64,000 nucleotides of DNA from Vibrio brasiliensis LMG 20546 (GTDB lineage Bacteria > Pseudomonadota > Gammaproteobacteria > Enterobacterales > Vibrionaceae). Position 1 is the first letter of the stretch. Every line of letters begins with the position of its first letter. This document shows, in pieces, positions 27,619 to 36,021 of this stretch. The stretch is taken from assembly GCF_000189255.1 (NCBI RefSeq), contig NZ_AEVS01000049.1, positions 62,001-126,000 of the forward strand, read 5' to 3'. Under the pieces are notes generated by a model that worked only from the letters and a program-made list of their open reading frames with translations, was not told where the DNA came from and made no database searches. Made by a program: the position numbers and the translations under genes.

Positions 27619-27655
27619 ATAAAAAAACAGAGTGAGACAAATTGTCCCACTCTGT
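27619..27655 (-). terminator. terminator of the DUF3305-DUF3306 operon (overlaps an activator site)
   Basis: A 29-base inverted repeat: arms ACAGAGTG and CACTCTGT flank an inner GACAAATTGTC. On the minus strand it is followed by seven Ts. The inner part is the same palindrome as the upstream site of the tup operon. Confidence 0.8.
27633..27649. promoter_or_regulatory. palindromic upstream activator site 1 of the fdh operon
   Basis: TGAGACAAATTGTCCCA. It matches 16 of 17 positions (ignoring the three-base centre, 13 of 14) with the site at 40479-40495. It lies 70 bases upstream of the -24 element. Confidence 0.75.
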
Positions 27656-27681
27656 TAATTGATGGTTTAGTCAAAATGTAC

Positions 27682-28257
27682 CTATTGTTTGTGTGGTATA
27701 TTTTGTCCCAACTGTTTTTCGTCAACAGGCAAATCATTTTCGTCCGTTGCGATAACTTGTTCGCTAGATTCAGGCTCACAATCCTCAACAACGACAGTTT
27801 CTAGCTGGTCTTGTTGTTCTTGATCTGGTTGATGTTCTTCTTCCGTTGAGTTCATCCAGTCACGGAGTTTACTTGCCACTTCAGAGGAGAGACTTTTGAC
27901 TGCCTTATAATCATGGTCATAATCGTTAAGACCATCTATCTCACTGAATTGTCCTGACAAAAACAGTTTACGTAGTGCGGCTTTTTTTACCGATGATTCC
28001 GCCTCTGAAGCCAGTAAGCTTGCAACACTGGGTTCAGATTCACTCTGCTGTTGTGTGGCTTCAGCTTCTATAACGTCACTGCCAGCCTGATCAGAAGTTT
28101 GCTGTTGTTCTGCTTCAATTTCATCGCTTGTCGTTGCCTCAACCTCAGGTTCATCACCTTCAAGCTTGCGTTTTGACCAACGACTTAGAAAACTAGTTGC
28201 CACTTGCTCTACCCGCCCCTTTACGTTTCTTGCGCCTCTGTTCAAGTAGTTCTCCAT
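27682..28257 (-). CDS. DUF3306 protein of the formate dehydrogenase locus
   Basis: A 191-residue acidic protein of the DUF3306 family, routinely found beside DUF3305 in formate dehydrogenase loci. The N-terminus has the family pattern FLSRWSKRKLE, the middle is low-complexity acid/Gln (EAEQQQTS..), and the conserved core is LRKLFLSGQFSEIDGLNDYD, followed by a second acidic tail. It overlaps DUF3305 by 65 bases. The function is unknown. The C-terminal coding region contains the second activator-site palindrome. Confidence 0.88.
   Translation of the reverse strand: MENYLNRGARNVKGRVEQVATSFLSRWSKRKLEGDEPEVEATTSDEIEAEQQQTSDQAGSDVIEAEATQQQSESEPSVASLLASEAESSVKKAALRKLFLSGQFSEIDGLNDYDHDYKAVKSLSSEVASKLRDWMNSTEEEHQPDQEQQDQLETVVVEDCEPESSEQVIATDENDLPVDEKQLGQNIPHKQ
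27694..27710. promoter_or_regulatory. palindromic upstream activator site 2 of the fdh operon
   Basis: TGGTATATTTTGTCCCA, differing at three positions from the TGAGACATTTTGTCCC form. Centre-to-centre distance from site 1 is 61 bp (close to six helical turns). It lies inside the 3' end of the DUF3306 gene. Confidence 0.55.
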
Positions 28258-28657
28258 TACGACCTATGTATGCTTCCATCCAGGCTTGAACAGCTAACGG
28301 CATGTCATTAGAGAGAACCAAATAGTCACCGTCCATATACTGGCCGGCTACGCTTTGTGAAGCGGTGAGTGTGACAATGTTAGGTTGCTCGTCGGATTCC
28401 ATGGTATCAAGTACCAGAAACAGCTTAGGTTGTTGAGAACTAAGGTTAAAGCGGTAATCTGTGCGTTCGTCTCGATGCAATTGAAGTGCAACTACCCTGT
28501 CGTGTTGTGACTCAGGCTGCAGCTCAAAACCAGCCAGCTGCCATTGCGTCGTGGTCCATAGTCCAGTGCTGATTTCATGTGTGATCAGTTTGCATTCGAT
28601 AGGCCATAACTGTTGTGTTTTTTCCAGTTTCTCTGACACTGTTTGCTGTTTTGGCAT
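28193..28657 (-). CDS. DUF3305 protein of the formate dehydrogenase locus
   Basis: A 154-residue DUF3305 family protein. Visible family features are WPIECKLI near the N-terminus, YRFNLSSQQPKLFLVL mid-protein and VQAWMEAYIGRNGE near the end. The charged tail (EQRRKKRKGAG) overlaps the DUF3306 start. The function is unknown, but this pair occurs almost only with FdnG/FdhA-type enzymes. It is divergent from fdhD across a 185-base spacer that holds two facing sigma-54-like promoters. Confidence 0.88.
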   Translation of the reverse strand: MPKQQTVSEKLEKTQQLWPIECKLITHEISTGLWTTTQWQLAGFELQPESQHDRVVALQLHRDERTDYRFNLSSQQPKLFLVLDTMESDEQPNIVTLTASQSVAGQYMDGDYLVLSNDMPLAVQAWMEAYIGRNGELLEQRRKKRKGAGRASGN

Positions 28658-28686
28658 AGTTCACCAACTTGTAATCTGTTGTTTAT

Positions 28687-28703
28687 TGGGTCGGATTGTC
28701 TTC
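28687..28703. promoter_or_regulatory. weak copy of the fdh/tup activator palindrome
   Basis: TGGGTCGGATTGTCTTC matches 10 of 14 fixed positions of TGGGACANNNTGTCTCA. It lies 81 bases upstream of the fdhD sigma-54-like promoter. It is weak alone; the placement is what makes it credible. Confidence 0.35.
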
Positions 28704-28728
28704 ATCTCCGCTAATCCCGGTTTACATA

Positions 28729-28743
28729 GCAATATTTGTACCT
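28729..28743 (-). promoter_or_regulatory. sigma-54-like promoter for DUF3305-DUF3306
   Basis: On the minus strand AGGTACAAATATTGC retains GG and TTGC at the right spacing and resembles the fdh-operon promoter (TGGTACA-N4-TTGC). It lies about 72 bases before the DUF3305 start. No strong activator palindrome is seen on its upstream side. Confidence 0.55.
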
Positions 28744-28783
28744 AATCATAAACAATCAGCCTAGTTACCGTTATGATGCAGAA

Positions 28784-28798
28784 CGGAACATTACTTGC
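28784..28798 (+). promoter_or_regulatory. sigma-54-like promoter for fdhD
   Basis: CGGAACATTACTTGC keeps the -24 GG, AC and the -12 TTGC at correct spacing. The predicted start is about 28810, leaving a leader of about 33 bases before the fdhD GTG. Confidence 0.55.
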
Positions 28799-28842
28799 TA
28801 GTACCATTCCGCTAATACGGATAGATCGAATAGGATAACTCT

Positions 28843-29673
28843 GTGGTTAAACCAAATATTATTAGAACCAGTGAAAACCCACTACAAACTCTGGAAGTCG
28901 AAGTCTTCGATGAGTACGGTGAAAAACTCACGAAACAGATCGCTTGTGAACGCCCTCTGACAGTTATGCTTAACTGGAAAGAAGTCGTAACATTAATGAC
29001 TTTAGGCTCAAGACCTGAATCATTAGTTATTGGCTATCTTAAGAACCAAAGTTTTATCAGTGATCCGCAGGCGTTAGAGTCAGTGATTATCGACTGGGAA
29101 ACCAACACTGCTGCGGTTATTACGAGTGAAGATACTCAGCAAGTCGAAACTGCGCTTAAGAAGAAAACGGTCACCTCTGGCTGTGGTCAAGGCACCATGT
29201 ACGGCAACGTAATGAAGCAACTTGAAGATTACCAAGTACCACAGATTAAAATTAAGCAGTCAGAAATCTATTCTGCGCTCGAAGCTCTGACTCACTACAA
29301 CGATACCTACAAAAAAGCGGGGGCGGTTCATGGCTGTGCGGTATGTAAAGCCAATGAAGTGCTCTCTTTTGTCGAAGATGTTGGTCGTCATAATGCAGTC
29401 GATACACTCGCTGGTGAAATGTGGCTAAACCAACAGAGTGGCGAGGATAAGATTTTCTACACTACTGGTCGCTTAACTTCTGAGATGGTCATAAAAGTGG
29501 CTCAAATGGGCATTCCCGTTCTTCTTTCTCGCTCAGGTGTTACCCAAATGGGACTGGACCTGGCTCATAAATTTGGTATTACCACCATTGCGCGCGCTAA
29601 GGGGTTACGATTCCAGGTATTTACCGGCGCCGAAAAGATGGAATTTGATGTAAAGGGTTCAGATCAAACTTAA
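28843..29673 (+). CDS. fdhD: formate dehydrogenase sulfurtransferase FdhD
   Basis: FdhD carries sulfur from IscS to the Mo/W-bisPGD cofactor, which formate dehydrogenases need for activity. The 276-residue protein has family motifs RPLTVMLNWKE near the start, FVEDVGRHNAVD and TTGRLTSEMV. The usual CxxC sulfur-transfer loop is reduced here to C114-G-Q-G, with a second pair CAVC about 50 residues later. The start is GTG at 28843. It is divergent from the DUF3305/3306 genes and next to the fdh operon. Confidence 0.93.
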   Translation: MVKPNIIRTSENPLQTLEVEVFDEYGEKLTKQIACERPLTVMLNWKEVVTLMTLGSRPESLVIGYLKNQSFISDPQALESVIIDWETNTAAVITSEDTQQVETALKKKTVTSGCGQGTMYGNVMKQLEDYQVPQIKIKQSEIYSALEALTHYNDTYKKAGAVHGCAVCKANEVLSFVEDVGRHNAVDTLAGEMWLNQQSGEDKIFYTTGRLTSEMVIKVAQMGIPVLLSRSGVTQMGLDLAHKFGITTIARAKGLRFQVFTGAEKMEFDVKGSDQT

Positions 29674-29794
29674 CCGTTACTTGCAAATCGCCTCCCATAC
29701 GCTATTAGTTTTATATTCCCTGTCATAAAAGTGTAATAAACCGCATAACAAGTAGGGATACATCTCGTCAATTGGCTAAACATGGGAGGTGTTC

Positions 29795-31681
29795 ATGTCT
29801 GAATCACCTGAAAAACAGCGTTTCACGCTGTCACTGTCGATCAGAATGAAGCTGATCTTAATCAACCTGACTCTGCTTGTTGGGGTTGGTATCTACGCAT
29901 ACTACGAACAGACTAGTCTCAATCGACTCGCCTCTCTCGAACACGCCGCTAGCGAAAACCTTAGCAGTTCCGTCGATCTGCTGATGTTAAGACGCCATGA
30001 GAAAGATTTTCTCGCCAGAAGAGACAGTAAATATATCGGTCGATTCGATACCACCTTCGAACAGCTTTCACAGCGAATTGTTGACCTCCAACAGACGCTA
30101 GCTTCACAGCAGCTTAATCTCAATCAACAAGAAAGTCAGATTGTTTCCACTCTTGACCAGTACCAGAGCCAATTCCATCAACTAGCCCAACTTGTGAATC
30201 AAATTAATGGCAAGGATTCATCAACCAGCCTCAGCTCGCAACTCTCCACTGATCGCCTTGAGCTTAAGCAGGTGGTTAATCAACAGCAGGATCAGGTGTT
30301 GAAAGTGACTTTGCTTGAACTACTCGAATCAGATTTAAGTTACCTCGCGTCGCCAAGCGAAGAGAGTATCGCTCTGTTTCAACAATCGTTAACGCGTTTC
30401 GCTTCTCGTCAGCTACCTGATGAGATCATTCAGGGCTTTGTTCAGTACCAACAATCCGCTAATGCGCACATAGAAGCCATTGAGAAACTCGGTTTAACTT
30501 CTAGCTTAGGGCTAAGGGGCTCGTTGCGTGCCAATGTTCACAAAACGGAACAAGCGATTGCTGATTTACAAGGTCAGATTGATACTGCCATTGAAGCGGC
30601 AACGGTCTCCATCAAGAATCAACTCCACATGATTGGCGGTGCGATTGTGGTGCTGCTGTCTGGCCTGCTGTTCCTGATTGGCCGTAGTATCCTAAGCCGT
30701 ATCAAAGCGATTAACCGTTTAATGCAGCAGATTGCATCCGGCAATGGCGACCTTACTGTTAGGATGAACGCGAAAGGCAACGATGAGCTCGCCACTCTGG
30801 CGAATTCGTTTGATCTGTTTATCTCTTCGTTACATGGCCACATCAAAGATCTTGCGCAAGTTATGGGTGTCCTAAGTGAAAGCTCATGCAGTTCTGAACA
30901 ATCTGCGCTTAAAAGTATGAAAAATGCTGAGCAGCAAAAGCTTGAATCAGAGTCAGTCGCTACAGCAGTTAATGAGTTGGTCATGACCACCAATGAAATT
31001 ACCGCCAACATTGAGTCAGCGGCCAGCAATGCTCAGCATGTGACTAACGAAGCGAAGAACGCGCTTGAACTGACTCATGCGACAGGTAAACGTATCGATT
31101 CTTTAGCTGAAAGCATTGAGGATTCTCAGGCACAAATCATTGCTCTGGAGGAACAGAGTCGCGAGATTAATCAGGTTATCGCAACGATTCAGGGTATCGC
31201 TGAACAAACCAACTTGTTGGCTCTGAATGCAGCCATTGAGGCTGCGCGAGCCGGTGAAAGTGGCCGAGGCTTTGCCGTTGTTGCGGATGAAGTACGTCAG
31301 CTCTCTCACCTGACTAACAGTTCGACGCAGCAGATTGAATCCACTATTCAAGGCTTAACACATAGCATTTCGAATACCGCTAAGACCATGCAGACCAGTG
31401 CCGAGCAAGCACGTACAACCAATCACCATACTCATCATGTTGTGGAGGCTATTGAACAAATCAACGCGCAGGTCAGCGAGATGTTCGATATGAATACTCA
31501 AATTGCCACAGCTTCAGAAGAGCAATCTATGGTATCAACTGAAATTGACCGAAACATCACTGAAATCGCCCACCTTGCTAATGATACTTATCAGGTTGTA
31601 TCTGGGTCTGTGCGATGTAGTGAGCAAGTCTCCGGTGTCAGTCATAAGCTCGAGCGCATCGTAGCTCAATTTAAGTACTAA
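29795..31681 (+). CDS. methyl-accepting chemotaxis protein
   Basis: A 628-residue chemoreceptor. It has a first membrane helix (about residues 15-35), a helical periplasmic sensor (of the HBM type by length and heptad look, about 36-272), a second helix (about 275-297, [16 protein letters not shown]), HAMP and a signalling domain. The hairpin tip [20 protein letters not shown] is intact near residue 470. No C-terminal receptor-modifying pentapeptide is present. GGGAGG at 29784-29789 supports ATG 29795. The ligand cannot be read from sequence. Confidence 0.92.
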   Translation: MSESPEKQRFTLSLSIRMKLILINLTLLVGVGIYAYYEQTSLNRLASLEHAASENLSSSVDLLMLRRHEKDFLARRDSKYIGRFDTTFEQLSQRIVDLQQTLASQQLNLNQQESQIVSTLDQYQSQFHQLAQLVNQINGKDSSTSLSSQLSTDRLELKQVVNQQQDQVLKVTLLELLESDLSYLASPSEESIALFQQSLTRFASRQLPDEIIQGFVQYQQSANAHIEAIEKLGLTSSLGLRGSLRANVHKTEQAIADLQGQIDTAIEAATVSIKNQLHMIGGAIVVLLSGLLFLIGRSILSRIKAINRLMQQIASGNGDLTVRMNAKGNDELATLANSFDLFISSLHGHIKDLAQVMGVLSESSCSSEQSALKSMKNAEQQKLESESVATAVNELVMTTNEITANIESAASNAQHVTNEAKNALELTHATGKRIDSLAESIEDSQAQIIALEEQSREINQVIATIQGIAEQTNLLALNAAIEAARAGESGRGFAVVADEVRQLSHLTNSSTQQIESTIQGLTHSISNTAKTMQTSAEQARTTNHHTHHVVEAIEQINAQVSEMFDMNTQIATASEEQSMVSTEIDRNITEIAHLANDTYQVVSGSVRCSEQVSGVSHKLERIVAQFKY

Positions 31682-31690
31682 AGCGGATAC

Positions 31691-31720
31691 AAAAAAGCCT
31701 CCATTAACGGAGGCTTTTAC
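31691..31720. terminator. bidirectional terminator between chemoreceptor and ybiT
   Basis: Stem AAAAGCCTCC/GGAGGCTTTT flanked by A and T runs, serving both converging genes. Confidence 0.9.
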
Positions 31721-31738
31721 TGTACGGGTTATCGAAGA

Positions 31739-33331
31739 TTAACCATCAATACCACGAGCTTTAAGGAACTCAGCGTATGTCCCTTTGAAATCGGTGATCT
31801 TGTTGTTCTTGATTTCAATAATACGGGTCGCTAGAGAGTCTACAAACACACGGTCATGAGAAACGAAGAACAGTGTCCCCTTGTATTGCTCAAGCGCGTT
31901 GTTCAGTGACTCGATAGATTCCATATCCATGTGGTTAGTCGGTTCGTCCATCAGTAGCATGTTTGGTTTATGCATCATGATCTTACCAAGCAGCATACGA
32001 CCCTGCTCACCACCAGACAGTACTTTGACTGACTTCTTGATGTCATCCTGAGAGAACAGCATACGACCAAGGAAGCTGCGAACCACTTGTTCATCATCGC
32101 CCTCTTGACGCCATTGACCCATCCAATCCATCAGGTTCAGATCTTCTTCAAAGTCATGAGCATGATCTTGCGCGTAGTAACCGATGTTAGAGTTCTCTGA
32201 CCATTTGAATTCGCCAGTACGTGGTTCCAGCACACCCGCTAGTGTGTTCAGAAGGGTCGTTTTACCCACACCGTTTTCACCGATAATAGCAACGCGCTCA
32301 CCCACTTCAAAAATTGCGTTGAAATCGCTGAACAGATCTTCTTCGAAGCCCTGGCTTAGGTTTTCAACGATTAGCGCGTTACGGAACAGTTCTTTCGACT
32401 GCTCGAAACGGATAAATGGGTTCTGACGGCTAGAAGCTTTCACCTCTTCCAATTGGATCTTATCGATCTGCTTGGCACGAGACGTTGCTTGTTTCGCCTT
32501 TGAAGCGTTAGCAGAGAAGCGAGCAACGAAAGTTTGCAGTTCAGCAATTTGCGCTTTCTTCTTAGCGTTGTCAGACAGTAGACGCTCACGAGCTTGTGAT
32601 GCCGCTGTCATGTACTCATCGTAGTTACCCGGAAAAACACGTAGCTCACCGTAATCCAAATCCGCCATATGAGTACATACAGAGTTAAGGAAGTGACGGT
32701 CGTGCGAAATGATGATCATAGTGCAGTTACGCTGGTTTAGTGTTTCTTCCAACCAACGAATGGTATCCATGTCCAGGTTGTTGGTAGGTTCGTCAAGCAG
32801 CATGATGTGTGGGTCAGCAAACAGTACCTGCGCCAATAGCACACGAAGTTTCCAACCAGGCGCAACTTCACTCATTAGGCCATAGTGCTGCTCTTCTGGG
32901 ATACCTACAGCAAGAAGAAGTTCACCCGCTTTAGCATCAGCCATATAACCATCCATCTCAGCGAACTGGACTTCAAGATCAGCCACCAGCATGCCTTCTT
33001 CTTCACTCATCTCTGGTAGTGAATAGATACGGTCACGCTCTTGCTTAACTTTCCATAACTCTTTGTAACCCATGATAACCGTGTCGATTACCGTGAACTC
33101 TTCATAGGCGAACTGGTCCTGATTCAGCTTAGCGACACGTTCGTTAGGATCGTAACTTACGTTACCACCCGTCGGCTCTAGTTCGCCACTTAGGATCTTC
33201 ATGAAGGTTGATTTACCACAACCATTCGCGCCAATCAGACCGTAGCGGTTACCCTCACCGAATTTTACCGAAATGTTCTCAAACAGCGGCTTAGCGCCAA
33301 ATTGCTGTGTGATATTAGCTGTACTTATGAT
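31739..33331 (-). CDS. ybiT: ABC-F family ATPase YbiT, with an apparent AUC start codon
   Basis: A 530-residue soluble ABC-F protein with two ATP-binding cassettes (Walker [10 protein letters not shown] near residue 38 and GENGVGKTT near residue 350; signatures [13 protein letters not shown] and [13 protein letters not shown]; Walker [11 protein letters not shown] and [10 protein letters not shown]). ABC-F proteins act on ribosomes. Only the internal ATG at 33202 is a canonical start, but it would delete the first Walker A. Continuing upstream, the frame matches E. coli YbiT residue for residue to Met1, where the codon here is ATC (33329-33331), preceded by AGGGGG at 8-base spacing. The length then equals the 530 residues of E. 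coli YbiT. Confidence 0.9.
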   Translation of the reverse strand: MISTANITQQFGAKPLFENISVKFGEGNRYGLIGANGCGKSTFMKILSGELEPTGGNVSYDPNERVAKLNQDQFAYEEFTVIDTVIMGYKELWKVKQERDRIYSLPEMSEEEGMLVADLEVQFAEMDGYMADAKAGELLLAVGIPEEQHYGLMSEVAPGWKLRVLLAQVLFADPHIMLLDEPTNNLDMDTIRWLEETLNQRNCTMIIISHDRHFLNSVCTHMADLDYGELRVFPGNYDEYMTAASQARERLLSDNAKKKAQIAELQTFVARFSANASKAKQATSRAKQIDKIQLEEVKASSRQNPFIRFEQSKELFRNALIVENLSQGFEEDLFSDFNAIFEVGERVAIIGENGVGKTTLLNTLAGVLEPRTGEFKWSENSNIGYYAQDHAHDFEEDLNLMDWMGQWRQEGDDEQVVRSFLGRMLFSQDDIKKSVKVLSGGEQGRMLLGKIMMHKPNMLLMDEPTNHMDMESIESLNNALEQYKGTLFFVSHDRVFVDSLATRIIEIKNNKITDFKGTYAEFLKARGIDG

Positions 33332-33674
33332 AGGACTATCCCCCTAATGAATTAGCCTTAATAATCAGTTATATAGGGCTAATCGCTTAATGTCTTGGTG
33401 TAAATTTCGCGGTATTGTAACAGGTAAGAAGTGTGAACTACATAACATGATGCAGATATATTAAAAACAGATGAGAATATAGCCCGTCACCAGTCAACGT
33501 AATGCTTGTCAGTCGTTTCTCAAATTTCTTAGCTCCACTATTAATGACATCGGTATGACACTTGACGCAAAGTTAAGAATATAGTTTCGCACCTTAAATT
33601 TGTTGGTGTTTCACTCGCTTTCAATTTTAAACCAACTAAACTAACTCTAACCTCATAAGTTATAAGAGATTTTT
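33332..33674. other. intergenic spacer between ybiT and the pseudo-ATPase gene
   Basis: A 343-base AT-rich spacer between divergent genes. It holds the AGGGGG ribosome site of ybiT (33340-33345, minus strand) and a 7-bp inverted repeat ATTAGCC/GGCTAAT (33351-33357, 33377-33383). No gene and no clear sigma-70 promoter stand out. Confidence 0.55.
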
Positions 33675-36020
33675 ATGCGTTTTATCGTACGCTTTTTATG
33701 TATGGTCAGCTTAATTACAGCCCTTCCCGCTTTGGCAACCTGGCAATATGACCTTAAGGCAATTCCTCAGGTAGACAGTGTCAGCAGTGACATTGAACAG
33801 GAAATCACTACGCTGCCTGAAGTTCTGTTTATGACGGCGCAGGATAAGCGCAAGGTCAATCAACTGCTTGATGCGGTTATTGCCGAACAGCAGAAACAGA
33901 TCACGCTATTTGAACAGCACCTCATCGCTTATCGAACTCAAGGCAGTGAAGAGACCTGGTTTGACACCGAGTCGAGTTATCTGACCCTGACCAGTCTAGG
34001 CCAGAGTAAAGAACAATTACTGGTTCTGACCGATCCAGTGACGCGTGACAAGCTTACTGGTTTTGGTCCCTACGGCGTGACTCAGTTTAAGCAAGAGTGG
34101 CATCAAACTCAGCTTAACCTCGAATACTGGATCCATTTCCAGTTACGTAGTTTTAAATCGCTGGTTGATGAAGTACTGATTTCTCCTATCCCGGTTATTT
34201 GGGCTGGTTTGAAAGTTCTGTTTATCTACTTTGGCTTAGTATGGTGGCTGGCAAACAGTAAACGATTGATCACCCTTTTCAAAGAGACTCAACTCGAAAC
34301 CAGTAATAAACCGCCACTTTGGGTCCGCTTGGTTTGGTATGTAAGTCGCGCGAATCGAGCGATTGCTTTTCTTGTTGCAATCACTCTCTCATTACGTGTT
34401 CTCTCTGGCATTCCGAGTCTGCAGCATCTGATCATCCTCGAGATATTCACCTGGTGGGTGCTTGGTGGTTCGATTGCGATCAGCTTTATTCTTGAATTCG
34501 CTTATCGAAATAGCCGCTCTTCTAACCCAGAAGTCATTGCGTTAAGACTCTCGACCATTCGTCGCTACGTGTGGAGCGCAATTGTCGCCGGTGTGATCCT
34601 ACAAATCTCCATGCGTACGCTAGGTAAAGGGACGATTTATTACTGGATATACAGTGCCCTTTACGCGTGGTTTGTATTGGTTACCTTGTCTATTCTTCGT
34701 CTGTGGCGCAGCAAAGTGTTTGCCACTGTAGAGCCTTTATCAGACCGTCCTGTATGGGTTAACTGGGCGGTAAGCCGCAAAGACGCCCTACTACTTAATA
34801 TCCCAGCTACTGCAATGGCAATGGCCTGGCTGATGGTGCACAACTTCAAACATAGAATCGTTGCAGCGCTCTCCAACTATAGCTTCTTTAGTCAGGCACT
34901 CGCATATCTGTTCCGTATCGAGGTGGCTAAGCAGACTGGTAATAGCAATGGTCAGAGTAACCTGGTCCGGGTTAAAGGTGATGAAACTTTTGAGTATGTA
35001 TTGCCGGGTAATTTCGATAGCGCGATCATCGACTATGCAGGCGATGAGGTTAAACAATTATCGAAATACCTGATGAGTGACAGTCCTGCCATCTGTGTTG
35101 TATCAGGCGAACGAGGTGTCGGAACCACGACACTTCTGCGTGGATTGCTCAATAAAGTAAAAAATGCCGAACCTATCTACCTAAGTTGTCCTTACTCTGG
35201 CTACGGTGAGTTACTTGCGCACTTGGCAGTAAGTTTAGGTCTTGAGGAAGAGGCCAGTGAAATACAAATCTTGTCGCACCTGCGCAAAAGTGACACCTCT
35301 TATCTTATTGCAGTAGATAATGCCCAGCGTTTGGTAAAACCTATGGTTGGCGGACTGTCTGATTTAATTCGTCTGACTAACCTGCTTCGTCGTTCAAAGA
35401 AGAACCATCGCGTGGTGATAGCAATCGAAAAAGCCAGCTGGCGTTTTGTTGATCGTGCCCGAGGCGAGCGTCTGCTGTTTGATTTGGTCTGTTTTCTTCC
35501 CCGTTGGACAGAAAAACAGGTCCACCAACTACTCGATACTCGAATCAATCAAACCAATCAAAAACCAATCTCATTCGAGGGGCTTGTTGTTCCAAAACAG
35601 TGGGATCAGGAAGAAGTCACGGAAGAAGAACGTGCTAAACAAGGCTTCTATCGCATTCTTTGGCACTACTCAGATGGCAACCCAACGGTGGCGCTGCGCT
35701 TCTTCAGACTCTCTCTTAACCGTGATAAGCAGACAGATCAGGTGTTCATCCGTCTGTTCCGTGCTCCTGAATCTCAAGAACTGGAGAAAATGCCAAAACC
35801 TATGCTGGCGGTCTTGCGTTCAATTGTTCAATTAGAGATAGCCTCGCCTGAGGTGTTATCTGAGTGTACTCAATTAAGCATTGCCGAAATCACCGGAACG
35901 CTGCGCTACTTCCAGAGTCGCGGTTATATTGAATGGCTTGAAGACAAAGCTCGCGTCTCTGACCACTGGTTCCGTCATATAACGAATGTTCTCGATCGTC
36001 AGCATTTATTGGTGAAGTAA
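33675..36020 (+). CDS. membrane protein with degenerate AAA/STAND-type ATPase domain, paired with MscS
   Basis: A 781-residue protein I cannot name. A signal peptide (about residues 1-21) is followed by a periplasmic helical region to about 170, then about five membrane segments (roughly 172-192, 232-250, 257-280, 298-316, 322-342). A cytoplasmic P-loop-type domain spans about 455-680 and a winged-helix-like tail about 710-781. The Walker A position reads GERGVGTTT (478-486), with Thr484 where Lys is expected, and Walker B reads YLIAVDNAQ with D548-N549, lacking the catalytic Glu. It may bind nucleotide weakly or not at all. It ends one base before an MscS gene, so the two form a unit. Confidence 0.8.
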   Translation: MRFIVRFLCMVSLITALPALATWQYDLKAIPQVDSVSSDIEQEITTLPEVLFMTAQDKRKVNQLLDAVIAEQQKQITLFEQHLIAYRTQGSEETWFDTESSYLTLTSLGQSKEQLLVLTDPVTRDKLTGFGPYGVTQFKQEWHQTQLNLEYWIHFQLRSFKSLVDEVLISPIPVIWAGLKVLFIYFGLVWWLANSKRLITLFKETQLETSNKPPLWVRLVWYVSRANRAIAFLVAITLSLRVLSGIPSLQHLIILEIFTWWVLGGSIAISFILEFAYRNSRSSNPEVIALRLSTIRRYVWSAIVAGVILQISMRTLGKGTIYYWIYSALYAWFVLVTLSILRLWRSKVFATVEPLSDRPVWVNWAVSRKDALLLNIPATAMAMAWLMVHNFKHRIVAALSNYSFFSQALAYLFRIEVAKQTGNSNGQSNLVRVKGDETFEYVLPGNFDSAIIDYAGDEVKQLSKYLMSDSPAICVVSGERGVGTTTLLRGLLNKVKNAEPIYLSCPYSGYGELLAHLAVSLGLEEEASEIQILSHLRKSDTSYLIAVDNAQRLVKPMVGGLSDLIRLTNLLRRSKKNHRVVIAIEKASWRFVDRARGERLLFDLVCFLPRWTEKQVHQLLDTRINQTNQKPISFEGLVVPKQWDQEEVTEEERAKQGFYRILWHYSDGNPTVALRFFRLSLNRDKQTDQVFIRLFRAPESQELEKMPKPMLAVLRSIVQLEIASPEVLSECTQLSIAEITGTLRYFQSRGYIEWLEDKARVSDHWFRHITNVLDRQHLLVK

Positions 36021-36021
36021 T

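Noticed and set aside
29674-29794. Possible sigma-28 flagellar promoter before the chemoreceptor
   Set aside because: TAAAAGTG and GCATAA are present but the spacing is too short for a TAAAGTTT-N11-GCCGATAA promoter.
33202-33202. ATG at 33202 as the start of ybiT
   Set aside because: It would remove the first Walker A motif and about 43 residues that align with YbiT. The upstream frame is coding-like and has a ribosome site.
33351-33383. Inverted repeat ATTAGCC/GGCTAAT upstream of ybiT
   Set aside because: Seven-base arms with a 19-base gap are common by chance in AT-rich sequence; no other support.
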